From Gordonia lacunae (lineage in GTDB: Bacteria; Actinomycetota; Actinomycetes; Mycobacteriales; Mycobacteriaceae), in the NCBI RefSeq assembly GCF_002149015.1, contig NZ_NGFO01000039.1, positions 1-40,259 on the forward strand: DNA of 40,259 nucleotides, given 5' to 3'. The notes beneath the pieces were generated by a model. It was given only the letters and a program-made list of their open reading frames with translations, did no database searches and was not told the DNA's origin. The first letter of the stretch is position 1, and every line of letters starts with the position of its first letter. This document shows, piece by piece, positions 8,199-15,202 of the stretch. Position numbers and translations under genes: made by a program.

Positions 8199-8323
8199 GC
8201 AGCTGTCCCGCGCCGACCGGGCGCACCGCCGTCGTAGTGCCGCCCGCGGCGACCTCGCCGGTAGGCTCAGCCACGCCGAGTGCGCCCGCCGACCTGGCGG
8301 GCGATAGGGGAGGAGGAGCCGTC

Positions 8324-8560
8324 ATGGCCGTCGACATCGACGAACCTGCGTTGCTACGCGCTCTCGGAGAAGCGATCACGACCCGCCGCGAGGAACTGGG
8401 CCTCAGTCAGCGGGCCCTGGGTCTCGAGGCCGGCGTCGAGCGCAACATGCTGCGCGGCGTGGAAGACGGATCGCGGCGAGCAACCATCATCACCCTGGCG
8501 CGCATCGCCAAAGCTCTGAAAATGCCGGCCTCGCAGCTACTTCATAAGATCGGGCACTGA
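8324..8560 (+). CDS. Small XRE-family DNA-binding regulator
   Basis: This 78-residue protein is essentially one XRE helix-turn-helix domain: RREELGLSQRALGLEAGVERNMLRG at about residues 21-45, then a recognition-flanking segment ending ARIAKALKMPASQLL. The ATG at 8324 has a strong GGGAGGAGG upstream, so it is preferred over a GTG at 8195 that would add a 43-residue Pro/Ala-rich leader. It is paralogous to the XRE protein at 820-1068 in size, domain limits and even in having an optional extension starting at an overlapping codon. It probably represses the divergent palindromic promoter at 7749-7790. A stem-loop follows the stop. Confidence 0.8.
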   Translation: MAVDIDEPALLRALGEAITTRREELGLSQRALGLEAGVERNMLRGVEDGSRRATIITLARIAKALKMPASQLLHKIGH

Positions 8561-8600
8561 CCTTCCCTGCATGGGGTGACACGCGGCCTCGGACCCAGGA

Positions 8601-8650
8601 CGGAGGGGAGAGGGACTGCACAGTAGGGGGCCTCACCGCCCTCCCCTCCG
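8601..8650. terminator. Inverted repeat after XRE gene, possible terminator
   Basis: Ten-base perfect arms (8601-8610 and 8641-8650) extend imperfectly outward through AGGA/TCCT and enclose a 30-base loop. The repeat lies 40 bases after the XRE stop. The large loop makes it a weak terminator candidate; a recombination or regulatory site is also possible. Confidence 0.35.
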
Positions 8651-8737
8651 ATCCTGTGAGAACGGTCTTCGGCTGGGTGTGGCAACTCAGAAGAACGCGT
8701 CGCCACATTAGCAAACCGGATCTTTGCTGTAGTCGAC

Positions 8738-8911
8738 AACTGGGCAAGCATGTTCGCGGCGCGCGAGCCAGCTGCGGTCAGACGCAGTCACAAGTAGCCA
8801 AAGCTGCTGGCGTGCAACGAACAACATCACCATCGGCGCGCTCTAAGAGCCACCAATGTGATCCGGTTCGCTGTTGCAAATGTACATCAGCCGGGGCGTT
8901 CGGCCCCGTGA
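8738..8911 (+). pseudogene. Remnant of an XRE/HipB-like regulator gene
   Basis: One frame reads LGKHVRGARASCGQTQSQVAKAAGVQRT in two halves around the helix-turn-helix: the R-x-x-G-x-TQ-x-x-VA-x-x-AGV pattern is typical of XRE proteins. After about 8825 this frame loses meaning, and a neighbouring frame gives ALRATNVIRFAVANVH, a fair match to the end of such a domain, stopping at 8909-8911. No ribosome binding site is evident. It looks like a decayed gene with a frameshift; the evidence is pattern only. Confidence 0.35.
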
Positions 8912-8919
8912 TTCCCGTT

Positions 8920-8949
8920 CACTATCGTCACTGGTGACGAAAGATAGTG
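8920..8949. promoter_or_regulatory. Inverted repeat resembling the cmtR-region operator
   Basis: Perfect arms 8920-8926/8943-8949 and an inner pair 8927-8931/8934-8938 form a dyad. Its core, TATCGTC-(AC)-TGGTGACGA, closely matches the core of the palindrome at 39504-39528 between the methyltransferase and the CmtR-like gene. It may be a relic or a second site for that type of ArsR-family regulator. It lies in an otherwise gene-poor stretch. Confidence 0.35.
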
Positions 8950-9023
8950 CTATACACCGCAATTCGCCGAAAATGTACCTTACGACGTCGTAGCTGGTGA
9001 TCCGCTGTGCTGCCGCTCCGCCA

Positions 9024-9176
9024 TCAGAGGTAGCGCGGGGGATCGACTCTTGGGTCGTCGTCGACGGTATCGATCCTCGAGTCGGCAAGGGTGTCGGTGA
9101 TTGCGGCGGCACTGGCACCGATGGTGGCGAATTGCGGGTCGGCGACGCACCATGCACGATCGGCCAGCCATGTCAC
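9024..9176 (-). CDS. Small hypothetical protein, coupled to the gene upstream
   Basis: A 50-codon frame starts with GTG at 9176, overlapping the stop of the upstream gene as GTGA. Its codons are strongly C/G-ending and give a sensible peptide (WLADRAWCVADPQFATIGASA at the start; ITDTLADSRIDTVDDD later). Either this is a translationally coupled small gene, or the two frames are one gene of about 155 codons split by a frameshift near 9175. No family is recognised. Confidence 0.35.
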   Translation of the reverse strand: MTWLADRAWCVADPQFATIGASAAAITDTLADSRIDTVDDDPRVDPPRYL

Positions 9177-9487
9177 CTAGGGCAGGCTCGAATCTTGGCG
9201 GCAACGCCAATTGCTGCGGCCGTGTGGTGTATCGATCCTCGATTGTCGCCGAGTTTCGCCAGCTGGCGCGCCATGCCTAGATGAGCGGTGACGTGCCGTC
9301 GGCGGTTCGTCGTGCAGAGGCCATGTGCTTCGGCGAAGAAAGTGTGCGCTGAGTGGGGTGTTGGCGCCCGCCGGACCTCTCGCATGGCCTTTCGGTACCG
9401 CCGCTGCTCATCATCGACGTGCTCGAAACCTGTGACCACCCGAAACGCTCCCTTGTCGGCGAGGTTCACTATGACCCCTGTCCACAT
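9173..9487 (-). CDS. Hypothetical protein, 104 residues, next to a TACTA operator
   Basis: The frame has GC-rich third positions and a plausible soluble, basic product (FEHVDDEQRRYRKAMREVRRA near residues 22-42; HLGMARQLAKLGDNRGSIHHTAAAIGVAAKIRA near 68-101). No domain is recognised. The ATG at 9487 is only 10 bases from the TACTA-N7-TAGTA palindrome at 9498-9514, and TAGTAT inside that palindrome could serve as a -10 box for a nearly leaderless transcript. It is divergent from the orphan M56 gene and would share its operator. The end of the gene may be disturbed by a frameshift. Confidence 0.4.
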   Translation of the reverse strand: MWTGVIVNLADKGAFRVVTGFEHVDDEQRRYRKAMREVRRAPTPHSAHTFFAEAHGLCTTNRRRHVTAHLGMARQLAKLGDNRGSIHHTAAAIGVAAKIRACPR

Positions 9488-9497
9488 CGACTCTAAA

Positions 9498-9514
9498 TAC
9501 TATCTCCGTTAGTA
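9498..9514. promoter_or_regulatory. Perfect TACTA-N7-TAGTA operator
   Basis: First of ten copies of a shared 17-bp palindrome. It lies between the leftward hypothetical gene (start 9487) and the rightward leader peptide/M56 genes (start 9617). Predicted binding site for the BlaI-family repressor encoded at 23621 (inference from its recurrence and from autoregulation of that gene). Confidence 0.6.
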
Positions 9515-9616
9515 GGGAGCGTTCTAGGGGTTGCGGTGCCGAGTTTCTTGGGGCATGCAGGCGTGTGTTCCGGTCATACTTGGGTGCAGTGCCGTGTGGC
9601 GAGGGAAGAAGGATTG

Positions 9617-9679
9617 ATGGAGAACGGTCCCAGCGAGTTGAACACCGTCGGCGCCTGGCGCGAGATGGGTTGGCGCTGA
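9617..9679 (+). CDS. 20-residue peptide coupled to the M56 gene
   Basis: The reading frame MENGPSELNTVGAWREMGWR has a strong GAGGGAAGAAGG ribosome binding site and ends in TGATG, so its stop overlaps the ATG of the M56 gene at 9679. The M56 start itself has no good ribosome binding site, so this peptide probably delivers ribosomes to it. It sits where a blaI gene normally would. It could be a relic of such a gene's end or a dedicated leader; there is no similarity I recognise. Confidence 0.4.
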   Translation: MENGPSELNTVGAWREMGWR

Positions 9680-10635
9680 TGAGCATGGCGGTGGTGCTGG
9701 TGGCTGCAGCGGCTCTGCTGGGTTGGTGGTGGCCGCGGTGGATGGTGCGTATCCAGCCACGCATCGATGCTCGGTGGGTGTTGGTGGCGTGGCCGGCCGC
9801 CCAGGCGATGTTCACGGCGTTGTGGGTCGCTGCGGTGTCGGTGCTGGTGGTGCCGAACCACTTCGGCGTGCATAAGTTGTCGGCGGTGGCCTCCTGCCTG
9901 CGTGTGTTGTCTCATGGCGCGCCGGCCCAGGTGGAGACCGTGGCTGGGGCCGCGGTGCTGGCCAGCACGGTGGCGGCGGCCGTTTGGGTGGTGTCCTTGG
10001 TGGCACGTGCTGCGGTCGCAATGGGCCGGGCACGCGAGCACTATCTGCAAGCGTTACGTCTGGTTGGCCAACGTTGTGATCGGTTTCCTGATGTGTGGTG
10101 GCTCAGCGATCAGCGGCCGATGGCCTTCTGTTTGCCGGGCCGCAACGCGGGGATCGCTGCGACGACGGGTTTGCAGGACGTTCTGACCGGCGCTGAACTG
10201 AATGCTGTGATGGCTCACGAACGCGCACACCGACGCCAGCGGCATCACGCGATCGTGTTGCTCGCTGGGGTTCTGGGCCGAGCGTTGCCGTTCATTCCGC
10301 TGTTCGCTCGCGGTGCTGATGAGGTGGCGACACTTGTCGAGCAGGCCGCTGATGCACGGGCGGCCGAACAGGTCGGCACCCGGACAGTGTGCTCGGCGTT
10401 GGGAACGCTGGCCCGATCGGCCGGGTCGTCGGATTTTCCGGCGGGGGCGTTGTCGATCAGTGATTCTGCGAGTGTGACGCCGCGTTTGCACCGGCTCTAT
10501 GACGGTCGGCGATGTGTGTCACGTGGTCACCACGCAATGGCCGCTGCCACGGTTGCAGGGGTTGTTGTCCTACCTACCGTCGTCACCGCCACCGGCGCCG
10601 TGTCGGCGCTGGTGGCGGTAGCTTGCCTGCTGTGA
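9679..10635 (+). CDS. M56-family (BlaR1-like) membrane metalloprotease, orphan
   Basis: A 318-residue membrane protein with hydrophobic segments near residues 3-18, 33-58 and 88-112, a zinc-protease motif HERAH at 180-184, and further hydrophobic segments near 193-206 and at the C-terminus. In the known family, M56 proteins sense a signal at the membrane and lead to cleavage of a BlaI/MecI repressor. This one lacks the penicillin-binding sensor domain of BlaR1. No blaI precedes it; only a 20-codon peptide does. The start at 9679 is chosen because of the TGATG overlap; the frame is open from 9565. A perfect TACTA-N7-TAGTA palindrome lies about 100 bases before the peptide. It may feed into the BlaI encoded at 23621. 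Confidence 0.75.
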   Translation: MSMAVVLVAAAALLGWWWPRWMVRIQPRIDARWVLVAWPAAQAMFTALWVAAVSVLVVPNHFGVHKLSAVASCLRVLSHGAPAQVETVAGAAVLASTVAAAVWVVSLVARAAVAMGRAREHYLQALRLVGQRCDRFPDVWWLSDQRPMAFCLPGRNAGIAATTGLQDVLTGAELNAVMAHERAHRRQRHHAIVLLAGVLGRALPFIPLFARGADEVATLVEQAADARAAEQVGTRTVCSALGTLARSAGSSDFPAGALSISDSASVTPRLHRLYDGRRCVSRGHHAMAAATVAGVVVLPTVVTATGAVSALVAVACLL

Positions 10636-10691
10636 TGGTGAAAGCGAGCGTGTCATTTGCTCGAGGCCGTCGGGCGGGTGCGGCTGGGCCA

Positions 10692-11360
10692 CTACAGGCC
10701 GGCGAGTAGTCGCTGCATCTCGGCGATCTCCGATTCCTGGTCGGAGATGATCTTTCGCGCCAGTGCGATGGCTTCGGGGTTCTTCCCGTCCTGGATCTCG
10801 GTCTTGGCCATGGCGACGGCGCCGCGGTGGTGCTCGATCATCTGTGTGAGGTAGAGGCGAGCCGCCGCGGTTCCCTGGGCCTCGCGCAGCTGTTGGAACT
10901 GTTGTTCGGTCATCATTCCGGGCATGTCGTGACCGCCCATTGACGGCGACATCGATTCCCCGGCACTCATCTGACTCATGTCGTGGCCCTGCGAGCTCGA
11001 GCTCATCGAAGCTCCCCACGTGGTCACCCAGGACTTCATCTGGTCGATCTCGGGCTGCTGGGCGGCTTTGATCTGCTGGGCCAGTCGGACGACCTCGGGA
11101 TTGATGTCGTTCTTGTCGAGCAGGATGTTGCTCATCGTGATCGCTTGTGAGTGATGGGAAATCATCTCCTGGGCGAAGGTCATGTCGGCCGCGTTGTGCT
11201 CGCCCATGTCGGCCACAGAGGATGGTGCCGCTATCGAGGTGGTGGTGACCATTCCCGTCATCGAGGAGTGGTCTTGTCCCTCGGAGTCGGAACAGCCCGC
11301 CAACACCAGCAGGCCCGCCGCTGATGCCCCGATGATGATGCGCGCGCGCTTTGTCGACAT
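10692..11360 (-). CDS. DUF305 copper-associated lipoprotein
   Basis: A 222-residue secreted lipoprotein: signal peptide with lipobox LAGC (Cys23), then two DUF305 half-repeats, FAQEMISHHSQAITMSNILL (about 63-82) and LTQMIEHHRGAVAMAKTEI (about 170-190), whose M-x-x-HH pattern is a likely metal site. Between them is a Met/His-rich linker (HDMSQM, MGGHDMPGMM) typical of copper-binding proteins. DUF305 proteins recur in copper and arsenic islands of actinobacteria; the biochemical role is not established. AGGAGG precedes the ATG at 11360 by 4 bases. A perfect TACTA-N7-TAGTA palindrome lies 52 bases upstream with TAGAAT, a possible -10 box, abutting it. It is a candidate substrate of the Lnt acyltransferase in this island. 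Confidence 0.85.
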   Translation of the reverse strand: MSTKRARIIIGASAAGLLVLAGCSDSEGQDHSSMTGMVTTTSIAAPSSVADMGEHNAADMTFAQEMISHHSQAITMSNILLDKNDINPEVVRLAQQIKAAQQPEIDQMKSWVTTWGASMSSSSQGHDMSQMSAGESMSPSMGGHDMPGMMTEQQFQQLREAQGTAAARLYLTQMIEHHRGAVAMAKTEIQDGKNPEAIALARKIISDQESEIAEMQRLLAGL

Positions 11361-11411
11361 CTGTCCTCCTTGTTTCAGACGCCCCGCAAGGTGGCGCTTC
11401 GATAACAATTC

Positions 11412-11428
11412 TACTAGCCACGATAGTA
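11412..11428. promoter_or_regulatory. Perfect TACTA-N7-TAGTA operator
   Basis: Located between the DUF305 gene (minus, start 11360) and the M23 peptidase gene (plus, start 11647). On the minus strand the right half overlaps TAGTAGAAT, giving a -10-like TAGAAT for the lipoprotein gene. Whether it also controls the M23 gene 219 bases away is unclear. Confidence 0.65.
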
Positions 11429-11646
11429 GTTCGGTGCGGTTCGGGCCCTTGCCTTTCCCCTACTGACCTGCGGGAAGCATGTCTCGCGACGAAAATCACG
11501 GCTGCAGTCGTGGGAACTTGTGTGACTGGTGGGGCTGGTGGTGTGCGTGGTGTGATGCTGGGCGTCGCTCTCTCGGCGTGGACTTTCGGCATCGATTCGA
11601 TCCGCCCGAGTGGTGGTCGACGTCGACGTCAGAAGGGTTCGACGGT

Positions 11647-12573
11647 ATGCACATGGTGGTGGCTTCGTTCGCGGGCGCAGTGAACGGGCGGTGGATGCTC
11701 ATGGTGGTCGCGGTGGCGACGGCAGTGGGTGTGGCGTGGGCGCCGGTGCTGCCCGCGGCGGCCGCACCCGATGACCATGTCGCCCGGGAGCTGGTGGTTC
11801 TCGTGCAGGACACGGTCAAGGCGGCGCTGGGCGGTGCGGCGGCAGCGAGCTTGGGTGAGCCGATCAAGCATGCGTCGTCGTGTTTACGTGATCATGCGCA
11901 GTCCGGGAGCAGCGACAGCGGCAGTGTGGCCGCGTTGGAGTGTTTCGGCGCGTTTGGTTCGACTGTCGATCCGCTCAGTGGCTTTCGCATCATCGATGCG
12001 TTGCCGCTGGCTCGTCTGGTGGCAACGTTGGTGGCGGCGTTGGTGCCGCACGATCCCAGCGTCCCGCATGGGCCGCAACCACAACCGGGGGCTCCGGGTG
12101 CTGCGGTGCCGGGGAGCGGGGGTGCGGTGGCGCCTACTGCCGGCTCGATCACCTCGACGTTCGGGGATGGGCGCGGCCATCAGGGCATCGACATCGGCAA
12201 CGATCTGGGTGCTCCGATTGTCGCGGTGGCCGATGGGGAGATCATCACCGCCGGCCCAGCGCAAGGCTTCGGCTTGTGGATGCGGATCCGCCACGATGAC
12301 GGCACGATCACCACCTACGGCCACAACGATGAGAATCTGCTCGAGCAGGGCACCCGGGTCCGGATGGGACAGATCGTGGCCACGGTGGGCAACCGCGGTG
12401 TGTCGACCGGCCCGCACCTGCATTTCGAGGTTCTCGATCCCGCCGGGGTGAATGTCGATCCCGCACAGTGGCTGGCCGAGCGTGGGGTGGTGCTGGCCGT
12501 TGATGCCGAGGCCGAACGCCCGGCCCCGGGCGGGCCGGTGGTGCCGCAGTGGGTGCGACAGCCACGGACGTGA
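11647..12573 (+). CDS. Secreted M23 peptidase (LytM-like), copy 1
   Basis: A 308-residue protein with a signal peptide (about residues 1-40, ending PAAAAPDD), a helical N-terminal domain (about 45-130) and a C-terminal M23 endopeptidase domain. The zinc ligands are in GHQGIDIGND (His and Asp) and GPHLHFEV (H-x-H), with the family YGHN-like segment in between. Such enzymes cut peptide bridges in peptidoglycan outside the membrane. It is paralogous to the protein at 27603-28535 along its whole length. The start at 11647 follows AGAAGGG and begins a proper signal peptide; longer frames from 11479 are rejected. The M23 gene converges on csoR. Confidence 0.8.
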   Translation: MHMVVASFAGAVNGRWMLMVVAVATAVGVAWAPVLPAAAAPDDHVARELVVLVQDTVKAALGGAAAASLGEPIKHASSCLRDHAQSGSSDSGSVAALECFGAFGSTVDPLSGFRIIDALPLARLVATLVAALVPHDPSVPHGPQPQPGAPGAAVPGSGGAVAPTAGSITSTFGDGRGHQGIDIGNDLGAPIVAVADGEIITAGPAQGFGLWMRIRHDDGTITTYGHNDENLLEQGTRVRMGQIVATVGNRGVSTGPHLHFEVLDPAGVNVDPAQWLAERGVVLAVDAEAERPAPGGPVVPQWVRQPRT

Positions 12574-12624
12574 GCGGATGCGTCCGCGCCGAGGGTCGGG
12601 CGTGATCGGTTGTGCGGGTGGGGA

Positions 12625-12948
12625 TCAGGAACGGACGAGTCGGGCGATGGCGGCGGAGGCTTCGGCGATCTTGTCCTCGGCGGTGGCGCCGCCGGCCTGG
12701 GCGGCGTCGAGGACGCAGTGTTTGAGGTGGTCGTCGAGCAGGCCGAGCGCGACACCTTCGAGCGCCTTGGTCAGCGCCGATATCTGGGTGAGGATGTCGA
12801 TGCAGTATTGCTCTTCATCGACCATGCGGTGGATTCCGCGGGCTTGGCCCTCGATGCGTTTGAGTCGCGCGAGGTAGCGGCTTTTGTCACTGATGTAGCC
12901 GTGCGCGGTATGTGCGCACTCGTTCTCCGGTGCGGACGATGTCGTCAT
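12625..12948 (-). CDS. csoR: CsoR copper-sensing repressor
   Basis: A 107-residue all-helical CsoR-family protein. The copper ligands of the family, Cys-His-Cys, are present as Cys49, His74 and Cys78 (EEQYCIDILTQIS and DDHLKHC), and the RLKRIEGQARGI helix is at residues 28-39. In the known mechanism, Cu(I) binding releases the repressor from GC-rich operators of the ATACCC...GGGTAT type; two such sites are seen here, at 18953-18970 and 15214-15230. It is the last gene of copZ-(secreted protein)-copA-copB-csoR, 34 bases after copB, so it is probably autoregulated. Confidence 0.92.
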   Translation of the reverse strand: MTTSSAPENECAHTAHGYISDKSRYLARLKRIEGQARGIHRMVDEEQYCIDILTQISALTKALEGVALGLLDDHLKHCVLDAAQAGGATAEDKIAEASAAIARLVRS

Positions 12949-12982
12949 CGGACAATCATCTCCTTTTCAAGGGTCTGTTTCC

Positions 12983-15202
12983 TTACCCAGTGCTGGCTGT
13001 GGGGCGGGTGTCGTGCAGCGCGTGGGTGGTGCTGGTCTGCGGGCGTAGGTCCAGGCGGCGCAGGAGCTGGGCGTTGAGAGCCACGACCACCGTGGACGCC
13101 GACATCAGGATGGCACCGACCGACATGGGCAGCACGAATCCGATCGGGGCGAGGATCCCGGCAGCCAGTGGCACCGAGATCAGGTTGTATCCCGCTGCCC
13201 ACCACAGGTTTTGCTTCATCTTGCGGTAGCTGGCCTTGGACAGTTCGATCACCGAGAGCACCGAACGCGGGTCATCGCTGGCGAGGATGACTCCGGCCGA
13301 GGCGATCGCGACGTCGGTGCCCGCGCCGATGGCGATGCCGACGTCGGCTTGAGCGAGTGCGGGGGCATCGTTGACGCCGTCGCCGACCATGGCGACTTTG
13401 CGGCCCTCGCGCTGCAACTCGGCGACCTTGTCGGCTTTGTCCTCAGGGCGCACCCCGGCAAAGACCCGGTCGATACCGAGCTCTGCGGCGACGCTGTGCG
13501 CGACCGCTTCGGCATCACCGGTGATCATCACTACCGCCACGCCCACTTGGTGCAGGGCGTCGACGGCTTGGCGGGACTCCGCACGTACTTCGTCGGCGAG
13601 TTTGATCGCGCCGACGACCTCGTCGTCACGCACGACGTGCAAGATGATGGCCCCGTCGGCGCGCCACTGCTCGGCGATGGCGAGTTCGTGCCGGCGGTGC
13701 TCCTCGAGCATGCGCGGCCCGCCGACCCGCACGACCGTCCCTTCGACATGGGCGCTGACCCCGACCGCGGGTGAGGAGGTGAACTCGGTGGCCGAGGGGA
13801 TCTGCAGGGCCCGGTCTCGGGCGGCGGCGACAATCGCCCGGGCCAGGGGGTGTTCGCTGTCCGCTTCGGCGGCGGCAGCGGCGGCCAGCACGTCCTCGGC
13901 GTCGCTACCAGGGGCGGGCTCGACGGCGATCACAGTCGGTTCCCCCTTGGTGAGGGTTCCGGTCTTGTCGAACAGCACTGCGTCCACGGTGCGCATAGCT
14001 TCCAGGGCGAGGCGGTCTTTGATCAGCACTCCCCCGCGGGCAGCGCGTTCGGTGGCGATGGCGACCACCAGCGGTATGGCCAGCCCGAGTGCGTGCGGGC
14101 AGGCGATGACCAGCACGGTGATCGTGCGGATGACCGCGTCATCGGGTTGACCGATCACCGTCCACACGATCGCGGTGATGACCGCAGCGGTCAGTGCGAA
14201 CCAAAACAGCAGCGCGGCCGCGGAATCGGCGAGGCGTTGCGCACGTGACGACGAATTCTGGGCGTCGGTGACCAGCCGCTGGATACCGGCCAACGCAGTG
14301 TTCTCACCGGTCGCGGTGACTTGCACGCGTAGACCGGAATCGGTGGCCACCGTTCCGGCGACGACCGGATCACCTACGCCACGGCGGACGGTGCGCGATT
14401 CACCGGTCACCATCGATTCGTCGACCTCGGCGGTTCCGTCGATGACGCGGCCGTCGGCGGGAACGCTGGCACCAGGGCGCACGATCACCACATCCCCGAC
14501 CTGCAACTGCGCCGGGGCCACAATGCTGATCTGTTCACCGTCGACGCGTTCGGCCTCATCGGGCAGCAGTGCCGCCAACGAGTCCAGCGCCGAGGTCGTC
14601 TGGGCCAGCGACCGCATCTCGATCCAGTGCCCGAGCAGCATGATGACGATCAGCAGGGCCAGTTCCCACCAGAAGTCCAGTTCATGGTGCACAACCTCGA
14701 GACTGGCTCCCCACGAGGCGACGAAGGCCACCGTGATCGCCAGAGCGATCAGCAACATCATGCCCGGTGTGCGCGAGCGTAATTCACTTACGGCCCCCGA
14801 CAGGAACGGACGCCCGCCCCAGGCGAACATCACCGTGCCCAGTACCGGGGAAATCCATTGGACCACTCCGGTATCGGGCAGCTGATAGCCGATGAGCATG
14901 GCAAACATCGGTGAGAACGCGACGACCGGCACTGCGAGGACGAGCATGATCCAGAACAACTGCCGGAACTGGCCCACATGGTCACCATGCCCGCCGTGCC
15001 CGTGACCGCCGTGACCGGCATGACCACTGTGACTGTCGTGACCGGCGTGGTCGTCGGAACCGTGATGGCGTTGTCCGGCAGAGGAATCGGGGTGGTGATG
15101 TCCGGTGTGATCGAGCACCGCCTCGTGGTGCTCAACCTGGCCGTGGTGGTGCTGATCGGCGGCCGTGTGACCGGCGTGTTCAGCAGAGGTGTGCTCGTTC
15201 AT
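12983..15202 (-). CDS. copB: CopB-type P1B-3 heavy-metal ATPase
   Basis: A 739-residue P-type ATPase. The N-terminus (residues 1-75) is extremely His-rich (H-x-x-H and GHGGH repeats) and replaces the usual CxxC domain. The transmembrane metal motif is CPH (368-370) rather than CPC, which defines the P1B-3/CopB class. TGES is near 267, the phosphorylated Asp is Asp412 in DKTGT, and TGDAEAV and GDGVNDAPAL complete the ATPase. The family exports copper, with Cu(II) or Cu(I)/Ag reported. The start overlaps the copA stop as ATGA, so translation is coupled. A CsoR-type palindrome lies 12 bases upstream, within copA, and could give copB its own promoter. Confidence 0.92.
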   Translation of the reverse strand: MNEHTSAEHAGHTAADQHHHGQVEHHEAVLDHTGHHHPDSSAGQRHHGSDDHAGHDSHSGHAGHGGHGHGGHGDHVGQFRQLFWIMLVLAVPVVAFSPMFAMLIGYQLPDTGVVQWISPVLGTVMFAWGGRPFLSGAVSELRSRTPGMMLLIALAITVAFVASWGASLEVVHHELDFWWELALLIVIMLLGHWIEMRSLAQTTSALDSLAALLPDEAERVDGEQISIVAPAQLQVGDVVIVRPGASVPADGRVIDGTAEVDESMVTGESRTVRRGVGDPVVAGTVATDSGLRVQVTATGENTALAGIQRLVTDAQNSSSRAQRLADSAAALLFWFALTAAVITAIVWTVIGQPDDAVIRTITVLVIACPHALGLAIPLVVAIATERAARGGVLIKDRLALEAMRTVDAVLFDKTGTLTKGEPTVIAVEPAPGSDAEDVLAAAAAAEADSEHPLARAIVAAARDRALQIPSATEFTSSPAVGVSAHVEGTVVRVGGPRMLEEHRRHELAIAEQWRADGAIILHVVRDDEVVGAIKLADEVRAESRQAVDALHQVGVAVVMITGDAEAVAHSVAAELGIDRVFAGVRPEDKADKVAELQREGRKVAMVGDGVNDAPALAQADVGIAIGAGTDVAIASAGVILASDDPRSVLSVIELSKASYRKMKQNLWWAAGYNLISVPLAAGILAPIGFVLPMSVGAILMSASTVVVALNAQLLRRLDLRPQTSTTHALHDTRPTASTG

